Source: Actinomycetes bacterium (GTDB lineage Bacteria > Actinomycetota > Acidimicrobiia > Acidimicrobiales > Acidimicrobilacustridaceae). Taken from it: DNA of 64,000 nucleotides. Each line of letters starts with the position of its first letter. Within the stretch, counting starts at the first letter, position 1. Under the pieces are notes generated by a model that worked only from the letters and a program-made list of their open reading frames with translations, ran no database searches and had not been told where the DNA came from. Where the stretch lies: the NCBI GenBank assembly GCA_029782025.1, contig JAKOVR010000052.1, forward strand, positions 1-64,000. Reading direction: 5' to 3'. Below are positions 35,380 through 45,116 of this stretch, piece by piece. The translations under genes were made by a program, and so were the position numbers.

Positions 35380-36916
35380 TCCGGGAGGCGTGGCCCTCCC
35401 AGTACTTGTCCTTGAGCAGGCGCTTGTAGAGCTTGCCCGTGGGATGGCGGGGCAGCTCGGCCATGAAGTCGACGGTGCGCGGGCACTTGACGTCGGCCAG
35501 GTGCTCGCGGCAGTAGGCGATCAGCTCGCGTTCGAGTTCCGGGCCGGCGTCGGCCATGTCGCGGGGCTGGACGACGGCCTTGACCTCCTCGCCGAAGTCT
35601 TCGTTGGGCACGCCGATCACGGCCACGTCCTCCACCTTCGGGTGCAGGGCGAGGACGTTCTCGGCCTCCTGGGGGTAGACGTTCACGCCGCCGGTGATGA
35701 TCATGTAGGCCTTGCGGTCGGTCAGGTAGAGGAACCCGTCCTCGTCGAGGCGGCCGATGTCGCCGAGCGTGGACCAGCCCTTCGGGTGGCGGGAGGAGGC
35801 GGTCTTCTCGGGGTCGTTGTGGTACTCGAAGGCGGTGGCCGAGGCGAAGTAGATCGTGCCCTCCTCGCCGACGGGGAGCTCCTCGCCGTCGTCGCCCACG
35901 ATGTGGACCTCGCCCAGCAGTGACTTGCCGACGCTGCCCTTGTGGGCCAGCCAGTCGGTGCTGTTCGTGTAGCAGAACCCGTTGCCTTCGGTGCCGGCGT
36001 AGTACTCGTGGATGACCGGCCCCCACCACTCGATCATCTGCTCCTTGACCGGGACGGGGCAGGGGGCGGCGGCGTGGATGGCGGCCTGGATGCTCGACAC
36101 GTCGTACCGGGTCCGCACCTCGTCGGGGAGCTTGAGCATCCGGATGAACATGGTGGGCACGACCTGGGTGTGGGTCACGTGGTGCCGCTCGACCAGGCGC
36201 AGGAACTCCTCGGCGTCGAAGTGCTCCATGACGATGACGGTGCCGCCGACCTGGTGGACGGCCATCGTGAAGCGCAGCGGCGCGGCGTGGTAGAGCGGCG
36301 CGGGGGAGAGGTACACCATCTCGGGCCCGTAGCCGAAGAGCATCTGCCCGAGCACCGTCACCGACGTGGGCGCGTCGAGGGGCTGGTCGGGCGGGGGCAG
36401 CTTCACGCCCTTCGGGCGGCCCGTGGTGCCAGAGGAGTAGAGCATGTCCTTCCCGGCCAGGCGCGGGTCGGGGAGCGGGTCGGCCGGCTGGGCGGCGACG
36501 GCGGCCTCGTAGCTCTCGAAGCCGTCGACCGTGCCGTCGATCATGAGGTTCAGCTCGACGCCGGGGATGTCCCCCACGATGCTCTGGGCCATGTCGCGCT
36601 TGTAGGCGGTGGTGATGAAGGCACGGGCCCCGCAGTCGTTGACGATGTAGGCCGCCTCCTCCTCGGTGAGCCGGCTCGACATGGCGGTGTAGTAGAGGCC
36701 GGCGTAGGCCGAGCCCCAGGCCAGCTCGTAGAAGCGGGGGTGGTTCTCGAGGCAGAAGGCCACGTGGTCGCCCACGCCGAGGCCGTGGGAGCGGAAGAGC
36801 TGGGCCACGCGGTTGGCGGCGGCGTCGAGCTCGCCGTAGGTGATCACCTGGCCGGTGGCGGCCATGATCACCGCCGGGCGATCGGGCGTGGTCGCGGCAT
36901 GGGTGCCTGGGTACAT
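35372..36916 (-). CDS. Acyl-CoA synthetase (AMP-forming, FadD-type)
   Basis: A 514-residue member of the ANL superfamily. It has the P-loop YSSGTTGRPKG, the AMP-binding YYAGTEGNG, TLGDIGRLDEDGFLYLTDR with the adenylate-contacting Asp, and GGVNVYPQEAEN in the hinge. The C-terminal catalytic Lys is in RHPTGKLYKR. It forms acyl-CoA from a fatty or related carboxylic acid; chain length is not predictable. The ribosome site AAGGGGGAACC precedes the ATG and equals that of the thiolase gene. It stands alone in its transcription unit. Confidence 0.93.
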   Translation of the reverse strand: MYPGTHAATTPDRPAVIMAATGQVITYGELDAAANRVAQLFRSHGLGVGDHVAFCLENHPRFYELAWGSAYAGLYYTAMSSRLTEEEAAYIVNDCGARAFITTAYKRDMAQSIVGDIPGVELNLMIDGTVDGFESYEAAVAAQPADPLPDPRLAGKDMLYSSGTTGRPKGVKLPPPDQPLDAPTSVTVLGQMLFGYGPEMVYLSPAPLYHAAPLRFTMAVHQVGGTVIVMEHFDAEEFLRLVERHHVTHTQVVPTMFIRMLKLPDEVRTRYDVSSIQAAIHAAAPCPVPVKEQMIEWWGPVIHEYYAGTEGNGFCYTNSTDWLAHKGSVGKSLLGEVHIVGDDGEELPVGEEGTIYFASATAFEYHNDPEKTASSRHPKGWSTLGDIGRLDEDGFLYLTDRKAYMIITGGVNVYPQEAENVLALHPKVEDVAVIGVPNEDFGEEVKAVVQPRDMADAGPELERELIAYCREHLADVKCPRTVDFMAELPRHPTGKLYKRLLKDKYWEGHASRII

Positions 36917-36953
36917 GGTTCCCCCTTGGTCGCCCGGCCCCCGCCGGGAGCCG

Positions 36954-38084
36954 TCACTGTACCGACTGGGCCCGGGTGGCCGAGCGGGCGGTGCGGCGCA
37001 GGGCGGTGAGGCCCCGGTGCCAGCGGGCCCGCCGGGCGTCTCCGTGGCTGGCCTCCTCCGGCAGCGTCACGGCGAGGAGGTAGGCGGCCTTGTCCCGCCA
37101 GCCGGGCACGGCCTCGAGGGCGGTGACGGCCTGGGTGGCGTAGGCACGGCCGGCCCCGCGGTAGCCGGCCAGCCAGCGCTGCTCCCGCCGGTCGTCGACC
37201 CGGGCGTGGGCCCAGGCCACCAGCTCGTGCGGGGCGCGCCAGCCGAGCCGGTCGGTGGCGGCCCGGATGGCGGCGGCCACGACCGCCTCGCCCCGCGACG
37301 CCCGGGCCAGGTCGAGCACGGCGTCGAGGGCCAGCGGCTCCCGGTGGCCGGCGCCGGCCTCGGCGATCTGGGCCAGGTCCCGGAGCGGGACCAGCCGGGG
37401 TTCCGCCGATCCCAGCACGGCGTGGTAGCAGGCGTGGAGGAAGCGTTGCGGGCGCCCGAGGGCGGGGACGGCCATGCCCCCGATCAGGACGCGGTCCGGA
37501 GCGTCGTGGATCCGGTCGAGGTCGAGGGCGAGGCCGAACGGGCCGGCGGCGAGCGTGCGGTGCACGTCGACCTCGAGGTCGTCGGGCATGGTGATGCTCA
37601 GCCCCTTGGTGAACCGCCGGTCGAAGCCGGGGCGGGGCTCGCGGTAGTGGCGCCGGCCCCCCTGGGCCACGAGCAGGTCGCGGGCCGCTTCCAGGTGGGC
37701 CGGGGGGATCAGCAGGTCGATGTCGCCGAAGCACCGGTCGGCCGGGTCGGCGTAGTCGAGGTGAGCGGCGGCGGGGCCCTTCAGCACGAGGAACCGGATG
37801 CCGGCGGCGGCGAAGTCGTCGGCGGTGGTGAGGAGGCGCCGCTCGAGGCGGAGGGCCGCGCCCATCCAGGCCCGGTGCCGGTCCCGCAGCTCCCGGGCCT
37901 GGTGTTCGTCGACCGCCCACGCGCCGTCGCGGACGGCTGCCGCCAACGTGCCGATGACCCGCTCGCCGGTGGCCCGGGCGACGAGGCCCGGCCACGCCTC
38001 GGGCGCCACCGGGGTGGCCGGCGGGTCGAGATCGGTGGCGATCCCCCAGGCGGCCGCCGTGCGGACGAGGGTGTCGAGCTCCAC
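36954..38084 (-). CDS. NTP_transf_5-type nucleotidyltransferase family protein
   Basis: About 376 residues. The core FLVLKGPAAAHLDYADPADRCFGDIDLLI, with the strand-helix-DxD pattern, is typical of the uncharacterised nucleotidyltransferase family often found in envelope-polysaccharide or natural-product clusters. LEVDVHRTLA supplies a third acidic residue. The rest is helical. The start is uncertain: GTG 38084 lies three bases past the acyltransferase stop, and TTG 38090 overlaps that stop as TTGA. It forms an operon with the acyltransferase, which suggests modification of an envelope sugar or lipid (inference). Confidence 0.8.
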   Translation of the reverse strand: MELDTLVRTAAAWGIATDLDPPATPVAPEAWPGLVARATGERVIGTLAAAVRDGAWAVDEHQARELRDRHRAWMGAALRLERRLLTTADDFAAAGIRFLVLKGPAAAHLDYADPADRCFGDIDLLIPPAHLEAARDLLVAQGGRRHYREPRPGFDRRFTKGLSITMPDDLEVDVHRTLAAGPFGLALDLDRIHDAPDRVLIGGMAVPALGRPQRFLHACYHAVLGSAEPRLVPLRDLAQIAEAGAGHREPLALDAVLDLARASRGEAVVAAAIRAATDRLGWRAPHELVAWAHARVDDRREQRWLAGYRGAGRAYATQAVTALEAVPGWRDKAAYLLAVTLPEEASHGDARRARWHRGLTALRRTARSATRAQSVQ

Positions 38085-38086
38085 GG

Positions 38087-38773
38087 TCAAGCCGGGGCGT
38101 GGGCGGGCGCCACCCAGGTGTCGGTGTCGGGGTCGTACCGGCGCACCACGCGGGCCGGCACGCCCACGGCGACCGAGTAGTCGGGGATGGCGCCGGTGAC
38201 CACGGCGTTGGCACCGATGGTGACGTTCCGGCCGATGGTGCTGCCGGGCAGGACCACGCACCCGTGGCCCAACCACGACCCGTCGCCGATGGTGACGGGC
38301 TCGGGCTCCATCGCCTGCCACCCGATGGGCAGCGTGCGGTCCTGGTAGTCGTGGTTGCAATCGGTGATGTGCACGAACGGGCCCGTCCACACGCCGTTGC
38401 CGATGGTGATCGACTCGTGGCCGACGATGGTCGAGCCCCGCCCGATCACGCAGTAGTCGCCGATGGTGACGATGGCCTCGGCCAGCTTGGGCTGGTCGGG
38501 CATCCACCCCGCGCTCAGCGTGCAGTAGGGGGCCACGATCGTGTGCTCACCGATGTGGATGGCGCACTCGTTGACGATGGTCTCGAACGGGAAGCACAGC
38601 ACCGAGTTGGGCCCGAAGGACCCGAACTTGGCGGCCCGGGGCGACTCGCTGGCGATGGCCCCGAAGCGCTGCATCTGACGCCAGCCCCACCGCACCACCT
38701 CGCCGGTCTGCAGGATGGCCCGGCTCCGGACGCGATCGACGAGCCTCGGAGGTGGGTACTCGCGCCGCAGCAT
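38087..38773 (-). CDS. Left-handed beta-helix acyltransferase (hexapeptide repeat)
   Basis: A 228-residue acyltransferase with repeated hexapeptides (IHIGEHTIVAPYCTLSAG, VTIGDYCVIGRGSTIVGHESITIGNGVWTGPFVHITD, VTIGDGSWLGHGCVVLPGSTIGRNVTIGANAVVTG). His residues in ITDCNHDY match the catalytic position of CAT/maltose-acetyltransferase-type enzymes. VGVPARVVRRYD closes the fold. It should transfer an acetyl or similar group to a sugar hydroxyl. TAGTGT at exactly -12 to -7 marks a leaderless start, and the box lies just before the stop of the ABC permease gene. Confidence 0.9.
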   Translation of the reverse strand: MLRREYPPPRLVDRVRSRAILQTGEVVRWGWRQMQRFGAIASESPRAAKFGSFGPNSVLCFPFETIVNECAIHIGEHTIVAPYCTLSAGWMPDQPKLAEAIVTIGDYCVIGRGSTIVGHESITIGNGVWTGPFVHITDCNHDYQDRTLPIGWQAMEPEPVTIGDGSWLGHGCVVLPGSTIGRNVTIGANAVVTGAIPDYSVAVGVPARVVRRYDPDTDTWVAPAHAPA

Positions 38774-38779
38774 CGCCCG

Positions 38780-38785
38780 ACACTA
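38780..38785 (-). promoter_or_regulatory. TANNNT -10 box of the acyltransferase operon
   Basis: TAGTGT on the minus strand at -12 to -7 of the ATG at 38773; leaderless arrangement. Confidence 0.6.
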
Positions 38786-38787
38786 GG

Positions 38788-39672
38788 TCAGTCGGTGGTG
38801 CGGTGGCGGTAGCGCCGGAGGGTGGCCGGCACCACCAGGAGCAGCACGATCCCGCACGAGAGGAACGAGGCCAGCACGGGGTTGTCCATCGGCCAGCTCG
38901 ACACCGACGGCGGCGCGCCCGGGTTGCCGAAGAGCTCGCGGACGGCGGCGACCATCACGCTCACCGGGTTCCAGGTGGCGAACTTCTGGAGGACGACGGG
39001 CATGCTGTCGATCGGGACGAACGCGTTGCTGATGAACGTGATGGGGAACACCACCGTGAAGCCGACCCCCATCACCGCGTCGGGGGTGCGCACGATCAGC
39101 CCGAGGAACGTGCCGAACCAGATCATCGACGACGCGAACACGCCGAGCAGCACGATGGCGAGGACGACGTGGAGCACGTCGGTGTGGGGGCGCCAACCCA
39201 CGAGGAGGCCGGCGCCGAGCAGCACGCTGATGGCGAGGAACATGCTGGCCAGCTCGGCGACGTAGTGGCCGAGCAGGTAGGCCAGCCGCGACGACGGCAG
39301 GCCCCGGAAGCGGTCGATCACGCCCTCGAGCAGGTCGGTGGCGATGCCGGTGGCCGGCCCGACGAGACCGAAGGCGAGCGACTGCACCAGGATCCCGGCG
39401 ATGACGTACTCGCGGTAGTTGCTGTTCTGCACCGCGATCGCCCCGCCGAAGACGTAGGTGAACAGCAGCACGAACATCAGCGGCTGGACGGTGACGTCGA
39501 GCAGCTTCTCCGGGAGCTGGCGCACGTGGGCCAGGTTGCGCCCGGCGAACACGAGGGTGTCGGACCACAGCGAAGCCACGGCGTTGGTGCGCTCGGGAGC
39601 GTTGGCGTCGTGCTGGGACACATGGACCGCGTGCGGCGCGGCCGCAGGGGTGGTGACGGTGGTGACGGTCAT
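38788..39672 (-). CDS. ABC-2 type exporter permease (DrrB-like)
   Basis: A 294-residue ABC-2 permease. Six hydrophobic segments can be read (LMFVLLFTYVFGGAIAV, YVIAGILVQSLAFGLVG, ASMFLAISVLLGAGLLVG, HVVLAIVLLGVFASSMIWFGTFLGL, VGFTVVFPITFISNAFV and a C-terminal CGIVLLLVVPATL). The family signature around FVPIDSMPVVLQKFATWNPVS is present. With the ATPase it should form a DrrAB-like exporter for a hydrophobic drug or lipid. It overlaps the ATPase gene by four bases (ATGA). Confidence 0.92.
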   Translation of the reverse strand: MTVTTVTTPAAAPHAVHVSQHDANAPERTNAVASLWSDTLVFAGRNLAHVRQLPEKLLDVTVQPLMFVLLFTYVFGGAIAVQNSNYREYVIAGILVQSLAFGLVGPATGIATDLLEGVIDRFRGLPSSRLAYLLGHYVAELASMFLAISVLLGAGLLVGWRPHTDVLHVVLAIVLLGVFASSMIWFGTFLGLIVRTPDAVMGVGFTVVFPITFISNAFVPIDSMPVVLQKFATWNPVSVMVAAVRELFGNPGAPPSVSSWPMDNPVLASFLSCGIVLLLVVPATLRRYRHRTTD

Positions 39673-40655
39673 GCCAGGGCCTCCGCCGGCGCTCGATCGG
39701 GGGTGGTGAGGGAGAGGAAGACGTCGTCGAGGGTGGCCCCCCGACGGTTGAGGTCGACCGCTTCGATGCCGGCCTCGTCGAGGGCGCGCATCAGGTCGAT
39801 GAGGCGGACGCCCTCCCGGACGGGCACCGTCATCAGCAGCTGCTCCGGTTCGAGCGTGGGGGGTGAGCTGGTGAAGGCGGCGACCACGCCGGGGGCGCGG
39901 TCGAGGTCGGACGGGTCGGCGAGGGTCACGTCGACCCGGTCGTTGCCGATGCGGGCCTTGAGCTCGGCCGGCGTGCCGTGGGCGACCGAGCGGCCGTGGT
40001 CGAGCACGACGATGTCGTCGGCCAGGCGGTCGGCTTCCTCGAGGTACTGCGTGGTGAGGATGAGCGTCGTGCCGTCGCGCACCAGCTCCCGGAGGAGATC
40101 CCACAGGTCGCCGCGGCTGCGGGGATCGAGGCCGGTGGTGGGTTCGTCGAGGAAGAGCACCTCGGGGGCGGCGACGAGGCTGGAGGCGAGGTCGAGCCGG
40201 CGCCGCATGCCGCCCGAGAAGTGCTTGGCCAGCTTGCCGGCGTCGTCGGCAAGGCGGAATCGTTCGAGCAGCTCGTCGGCCCGGCGCCGGGCGTGGGCCT
40301 TGCTGAACCCGTAGAGCCGGCCGACCATCACCAGGTTGGCCCGGGCCGAGAGCAGCCCGTCGACGGTGGCCTCCTGGGCGGTGATGCCGATGCGGCGGCG
40401 GACCTGGGCCGGGTGGGTGGCGACGTCGAACCCGGCGACGGTGGCCGAGCCCTCGGTGGGGGTGGAGAGCGTGGTGAGGATGCGGATCGCCGTGGTCTTG
40501 CCGGCGCCGTTGTGGCCGAGCAGGCCGAGCACCGACCCGGCGGGGACGGCGAGGTCGAGGTGGCGCAGGGCCCACAGGTCGCCGTAGCGCTTGCTCAGGC
40601 CCTGGGCTTCGACGCCGACACCGGACGTCGTAGGGTGGTCCCGTTCGTCGTACAT
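39669..40655 (-). CDS. ABC exporter ATP-binding protein (DrrA-like)
   Basis: A 328-residue ATPase with Walker A GHNGAGKTT, Q-loop TAQEATVDG, signature FSGGMRRRLDLA, Walker B VLFLDEPTTGLD and H-loop replaced by Q (LILTTQYLEEAD), a substitution common in DrrA-type proteins. The C-terminal DrrA extension is present. Start ATG 40655 (MYDERDHP) is inside the first operator copy; TAATGT lies 8-13 bases upstream. The ATG 36 bases further upstream would cover both operators and the start region of the divergent TetR gene, so I rejected it. Regulated by that TetR. Confidence 0.93.
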   Translation of the reverse strand: MYDERDHPTTSGVGVEAQGLSKRYGDLWALRHLDLAVPAGSVLGLLGHNGAGKTTAIRILTTLSTPTEGSATVAGFDVATHPAQVRRRIGITAQEATVDGLLSARANLVMVGRLYGFSKAHARRRADELLERFRLADDAGKLAKHFSGGMRRRLDLASSLVAAPEVLFLDEPTTGLDPRSRGDLWDLLRELVRDGTTLILTTQYLEEADRLADDIVVLDHGRSVAHGTPAELKARIGNDRVDVTLADPSDLDRAPGVVAAFTSSPPTLEPEQLLMTVPVREGVRLIDLMRALDEAGIEAVDLNRRGATLDDVFLSLTTPDRAPAEALA

Positions 40656-40684
40656 GGTACGAACATTACCAGTACACTGTACGA
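40648..40684. promoter_or_regulatory. Two-copy TetR operator and back-to-back leaderless promoters
   Basis: Copy 1 TCGTAC-ATG-GTACGA (40648-40662) covers the ATPase start codon. Copy 2 contains GTACA-C-TGTAC (about 40670-40684) and ends at the TetR GTG. Both fit GTACANNGTACGA, with centres about 22 bases apart. The -10 boxes lie back to back with four bases between: TAATGT on the minus strand (40663-40668) and TACACT on the plus strand (40673-40678). Binding would silence both genes. Confidence 0.75.
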
Positions 40685-41779
40685 GTGGCAACCCGACGAC
40701 CGGTGACAGGACAATCGATGGACGACGCGCACCCCACGGCCCGACAACGGGCGAAGCAGGAGGCCAAGTCGGCCAAGCAGGAGATCAAGGCGGCCGTGAA
40801 GGACGCGGTGAAGGACGCCGTGAAGGACGCCAAGCGCGAGGCGGCGGAAGAGGCGGCCCGCCAGGCGGCGGTGCGAGGGGGCAGCCGCGGCGGCGGTCGC
40901 GGAGCGGCCCGGTCCTCGAGCGGCTCGTTGCGCGACGTCGTCGACCTCGTGGCCGAGAAGCTCGACGAGAAGATGAACGAGCACGTCGCCCAGCACGAGC
41001 GGGCGATGGCCAAGTCCACCCGCGCCGTGGAGCGCTACGAGCTGATCGGCCGTCACCTCGGAGCGCTCGACGTGTGGACCCGGCTCGAGCCAGGGGGCCG
41101 CCGCCCGCGCTTCACCCGCGAGGACATCGCCGCCGCGGCCGTGCTGATCGCCGATGCCGAAGGGCTCGAGGCGGCCTCGATGCGCCGGCTCGCCGCCCAT
41201 CTCGGGGCCGGCACCATGACGCTCTACCACTACGTCCACACCAAGGACGAGCTGCTCTCGCTGGTCTTCGACGCCGTGATGGGCGAACTCGTCGTGCCCG
41301 ACGACGAGCCGCTGCCCGAGCGCTGGACCGACGCGCTCCGGGTGTTGGCCCACCGGGCCCGCGCCGCGCTGGAGCGCCACCCGTGGATCCTCGACATCAC
41401 CGACGATCCGCCCATGGGCCCCAACGGGGTGCGCCACTTCGACCAGACCATGCTGGCCGTGAGCGGGCTGAACGTCAGCCTGGCCGAGAAGATCGACATC
41501 GTCACCGCGGTCGACGAGTACGTGTTCGGCTACTGCCTGCAGGCCCGCAACAACCTCGAGAGCCCCACGGGCCCGCTGGCCCCGGCCATGAAGCGCTACG
41601 TCGAGGGGCTGATCGCCACGGGCGGCTACTCCCAGATCGAGGCCCTCGCCGCCGACGTCGGGCTCGATGCAGCCTGGGCCCAGATCGGTGCGGCCATGCG
41701 CGACCCCGGTCGGTTCGACCGCAACCTCACGCGCCTCCTCGACGGCATCGCGGCGTCGTTGGGTCTGGGCGGTGGCTGA
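40685..41779 (+). CDS. TetR family regulator with long Lys/Ala-rich N-terminal extension
   Basis: A 364-residue regulator. The TetR DNA-binding domain begins only near residue 142 (RFTREDIAAAAVLIADAEGLEAASMRRLAAHLGAGTMTLYHYVHTKDELLSLV) and is followed by a TetR_C ligand domain of the tetracycline-repressor type. The first 130 residues contain Lys/Ala/Glu-rich amphipathic helix with repeated AVKDAVKDA, then a Gly/Arg/Ser stretch and a second helix (LRDVVDLVAEKLDEKMNEHVAQHERAM), not part of the family. The GTG start has TACACT exactly at -12 to -7 (leaderless). It overlaps its two operators' right end and probably represses itself and the ABC exporter; the ligand should be an exporter substrate. 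Confidence 0.88.
   Translation: MATRRPVTGQSMDDAHPTARQRAKQEAKSAKQEIKAAVKDAVKDAVKDAKREAAEEAARQAAVRGGSRGGGRGAARSSSGSLRDVVDLVAEKLDEKMNEHVAQHERAMAKSTRAVERYELIGRHLGALDVWTRLEPGGRRPRFTREDIAAAAVLIADAEGLEAASMRRLAAHLGAGTMTLYHYVHTKDELLSLVFDAVMGELVVPDDEPLPERWTDALRVLAHRARAALERHPWILDITDDPPMGPNGVRHFDQTMLAVSGLNVSLAEKIDIVTAVDEYVFGYCLQARNNLESPTGPLAPAMKRYVEGLIATGGYSQIEALAADVGLDAAWAQIGAAMRDPGRFDRNLTRLLDGIAASLGLGGG
40793..40832 (+). repeat. 12-base direct repeat in the TetR extension
   Basis: GTGAAGGACGC(G/C) is repeated about three times in phase and encodes the AVKDAVKDAVKDA helix. Confidence 0.7.
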
Positions 41780-42704
41780 GCGCACCGCGCCGCCGGCGTG
41801 GGCGGTGGCACTCGCCGCGCTGGTCGCCGGGGCCTGCACCGCCGGGGCCGCCACCGCACCGCCCGGGCCGCCCGGGTCGACGGGGTCGACCGGGACTGCC
41901 GGCTCGGGGGCCACGGCGCCTCCGGCCACGGCGCCCCCTGTCACCGCGCCCCCGGCCACCGCGCCCCCGGCCACCGCGCCCCCGGCCACCGCGCCGGCCC
42001 GGCCCACCCGCATCTCGGTGTTCGGCGACTCCACCGCGCTCTACACGACCTTCGGCCTCAGCGGCAGCGTGGCCAAGGGCACCCGGGCCGAGGTGGTGGG
42101 CGGAGCGGTCGACCTCGGGTGCAGCATCCTTCGCGGCGCCCAGCGCCGCACCTTCCTCGGCGTCGGGCCCAACGCGGCGTCGTGTGACCGGTGGGACGCG
42201 GTGTGGTCGGCCGAGCTGGCCGCCCGCCCGGCTGACCTGGCCGTGATCCAGGACGGGCCGTGGGAGGTCACCGAGCAGCTCCTCCCCGGCGACACCGTCT
42301 GGCGCACGCTCGGCGATCCCGTGGTCGACCTCGCCCTGCTGGTACGCATGGTCGAGGTCACCGACCTGGTGGCGGCGGCCGGGGCCCGGTCGGTGTGGCT
42401 GACCCTGCCGCCGATCGGCCCGGATCTCACCGACCCGGCCCACCCGAAGACGGCCGAGCAGGCCCACGGCGACACCGCCGATCCGGCGCGGCGCCAGCGC
42501 TACAACGCCATCCTCGGGAAGCTCACCGGGCTCCGCCCGGACACGGCCCGCGTCGTCGACCTCGGATCGTGGCTGGAGGGCACCGGCGAGGACCTGCGGC
42601 TGCGCCCCGATGGCATCCACTTCACCGTGGCCACGGCCGAAGAGGTGTCCGACCGCTTCCTCGTCGATGCGGTCCTCGGCGCCTACGCGCCGCCAGATCG
42701 CTGA
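41772..42704 (+). CDS. Exported SGNH/GDSL-type hydrolase
   Basis: A 310-residue protein. The hydrophobic N-terminal segment (WAVALAALVAGACTAG) is a signal peptide, and its Cys is a possible but weak lipobox. An (A/V)TAPP repeat linker follows to about residue 76. The SGNH domain has FGDSTALYTTFG (catalytic Ser), LAVIQDGPWEV and DGIHFT (Asp/His pair near the C-terminus), the arrangement of SGNH domains linked to O-acyl transfer or hydrolysis at cell-wall glycans. The GTG start overlaps the TetR gene by 8 bases. Confidence 0.82.
   Translation: MAERTAPPAWAVALAALVAGACTAGAATAPPGPPGSTGSTGTAGSGATAPPATAPPVTAPPATAPPATAPPATAPARPTRISVFGDSTALYTTFGLSGSVAKGTRAEVVGGAVDLGCSILRGAQRRTFLGVGPNAASCDRWDAVWSAELAARPADLAVIQDGPWEVTEQLLPGDTVWRTLGDPVVDLALLVRMVEVTDLVAAAGARSVWLTLPPIGPDLTDPAHPKTAEQAHGDTADPARRQRYNAILGKLTGLRPDTARVVDLGSWLEGTGEDLRLRPDGIHFTVATAEEVSDRFLVDAVLGAYAPPDR
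41910..41999 (+). repeat. Six tandem 15-base repeats coding the ATAPP linker
   Basis: Units of the type GCCACCGCGCCCCCG repeat six times in frame, the first two and last with base changes; the four from 41940 are the most regular. They encode the Ala-Thr-Ala-Pro-Pro linker and may vary in copy number. Confidence 0.8.
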
Positions 42705-42773
42705 GACCGGCCCGAGTGACGAGGAACGCGACCGGACAAGCAACCAGTACGCCCGCTACGGCATGATTCCGGC

Positions 42774-43211
42774 GTGGACGGGGGTCAGGAAAGAGCACCG
42801 GCACCTGACCGCCAGCGCACCGGCGCGACCGCGGGTTTGGTGTCGTGGGGTCTGATCATCGTCGGGGTCGCGTGCTTCGGACTGGCGTCGGGCTTCGGTC
42901 GAGCGTGGGTGTGGCGGACGGACACCGTCAATGGGAAGGTCGTGATGGCCTCGAGCTGCATCTCGTGGCAATCGCCCTACCGCGATCGATGGCCGGTCCT
43001 GGCGCTCGGGTCGATGGCGATCCTCGCCCTGGCCGCCTGGAGTCCGTGGTCCGGGCGCGACAGCCCGACCACGCGTGCTGCCATGCGGAATGCCGGCCGG
43101 GCTGTCGCTGTCCTGGCACTGGTCGGCACCGTCGTCGTGTGGTCCAGCTCCGGCGGCGCCCTGGGCCCGAGGGAGCCCGACCTCGCCGCGTCGTGTGGTG
43201 CCTCCGTGTGA
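42774..43211 (+). CDS. Hypothetical small membrane protein
   Basis: A 145-residue protein that I do not recognise. It has three hydrophobic segments (GLVSWGLIIVGVACFGLASGFG, WPVLALGSMAILALAAWSPW, AVAVLALVGTVVVWSS) and a short extracytoplasmic part with one Cys (ASSCISWQSPYRDRW); a second Cys is near the C-terminus. The GTG start has CATGAT at -12 to -7. The codon pattern and third-position GC are somewhat less extreme than in the neighbours, and conservation is unknown. Confidence 0.62.
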   Translation: MDGGQERAPAPDRQRTGATAGLVSWGLIIVGVACFGLASGFGRAWVWRTDTVNGKVVMASSCISWQSPYRDRWPVLALGSMAILALAAWSPWSGRDSPTTRAAMRNAGRAVAVLALVGTVVVWSSSGGALGPREPDLAASCGASV

Positions 43212-43280
43212 GGGCGGCGTGGGGAGCGCGAGGTGTCGCCAACGCGACTGACCTCTCGTTGACCCGAGGGCTGTGCCGGC

Positions 43281-45112
<1,832 letters not shown>

Positions 45113-45116
<4 letters not shown>

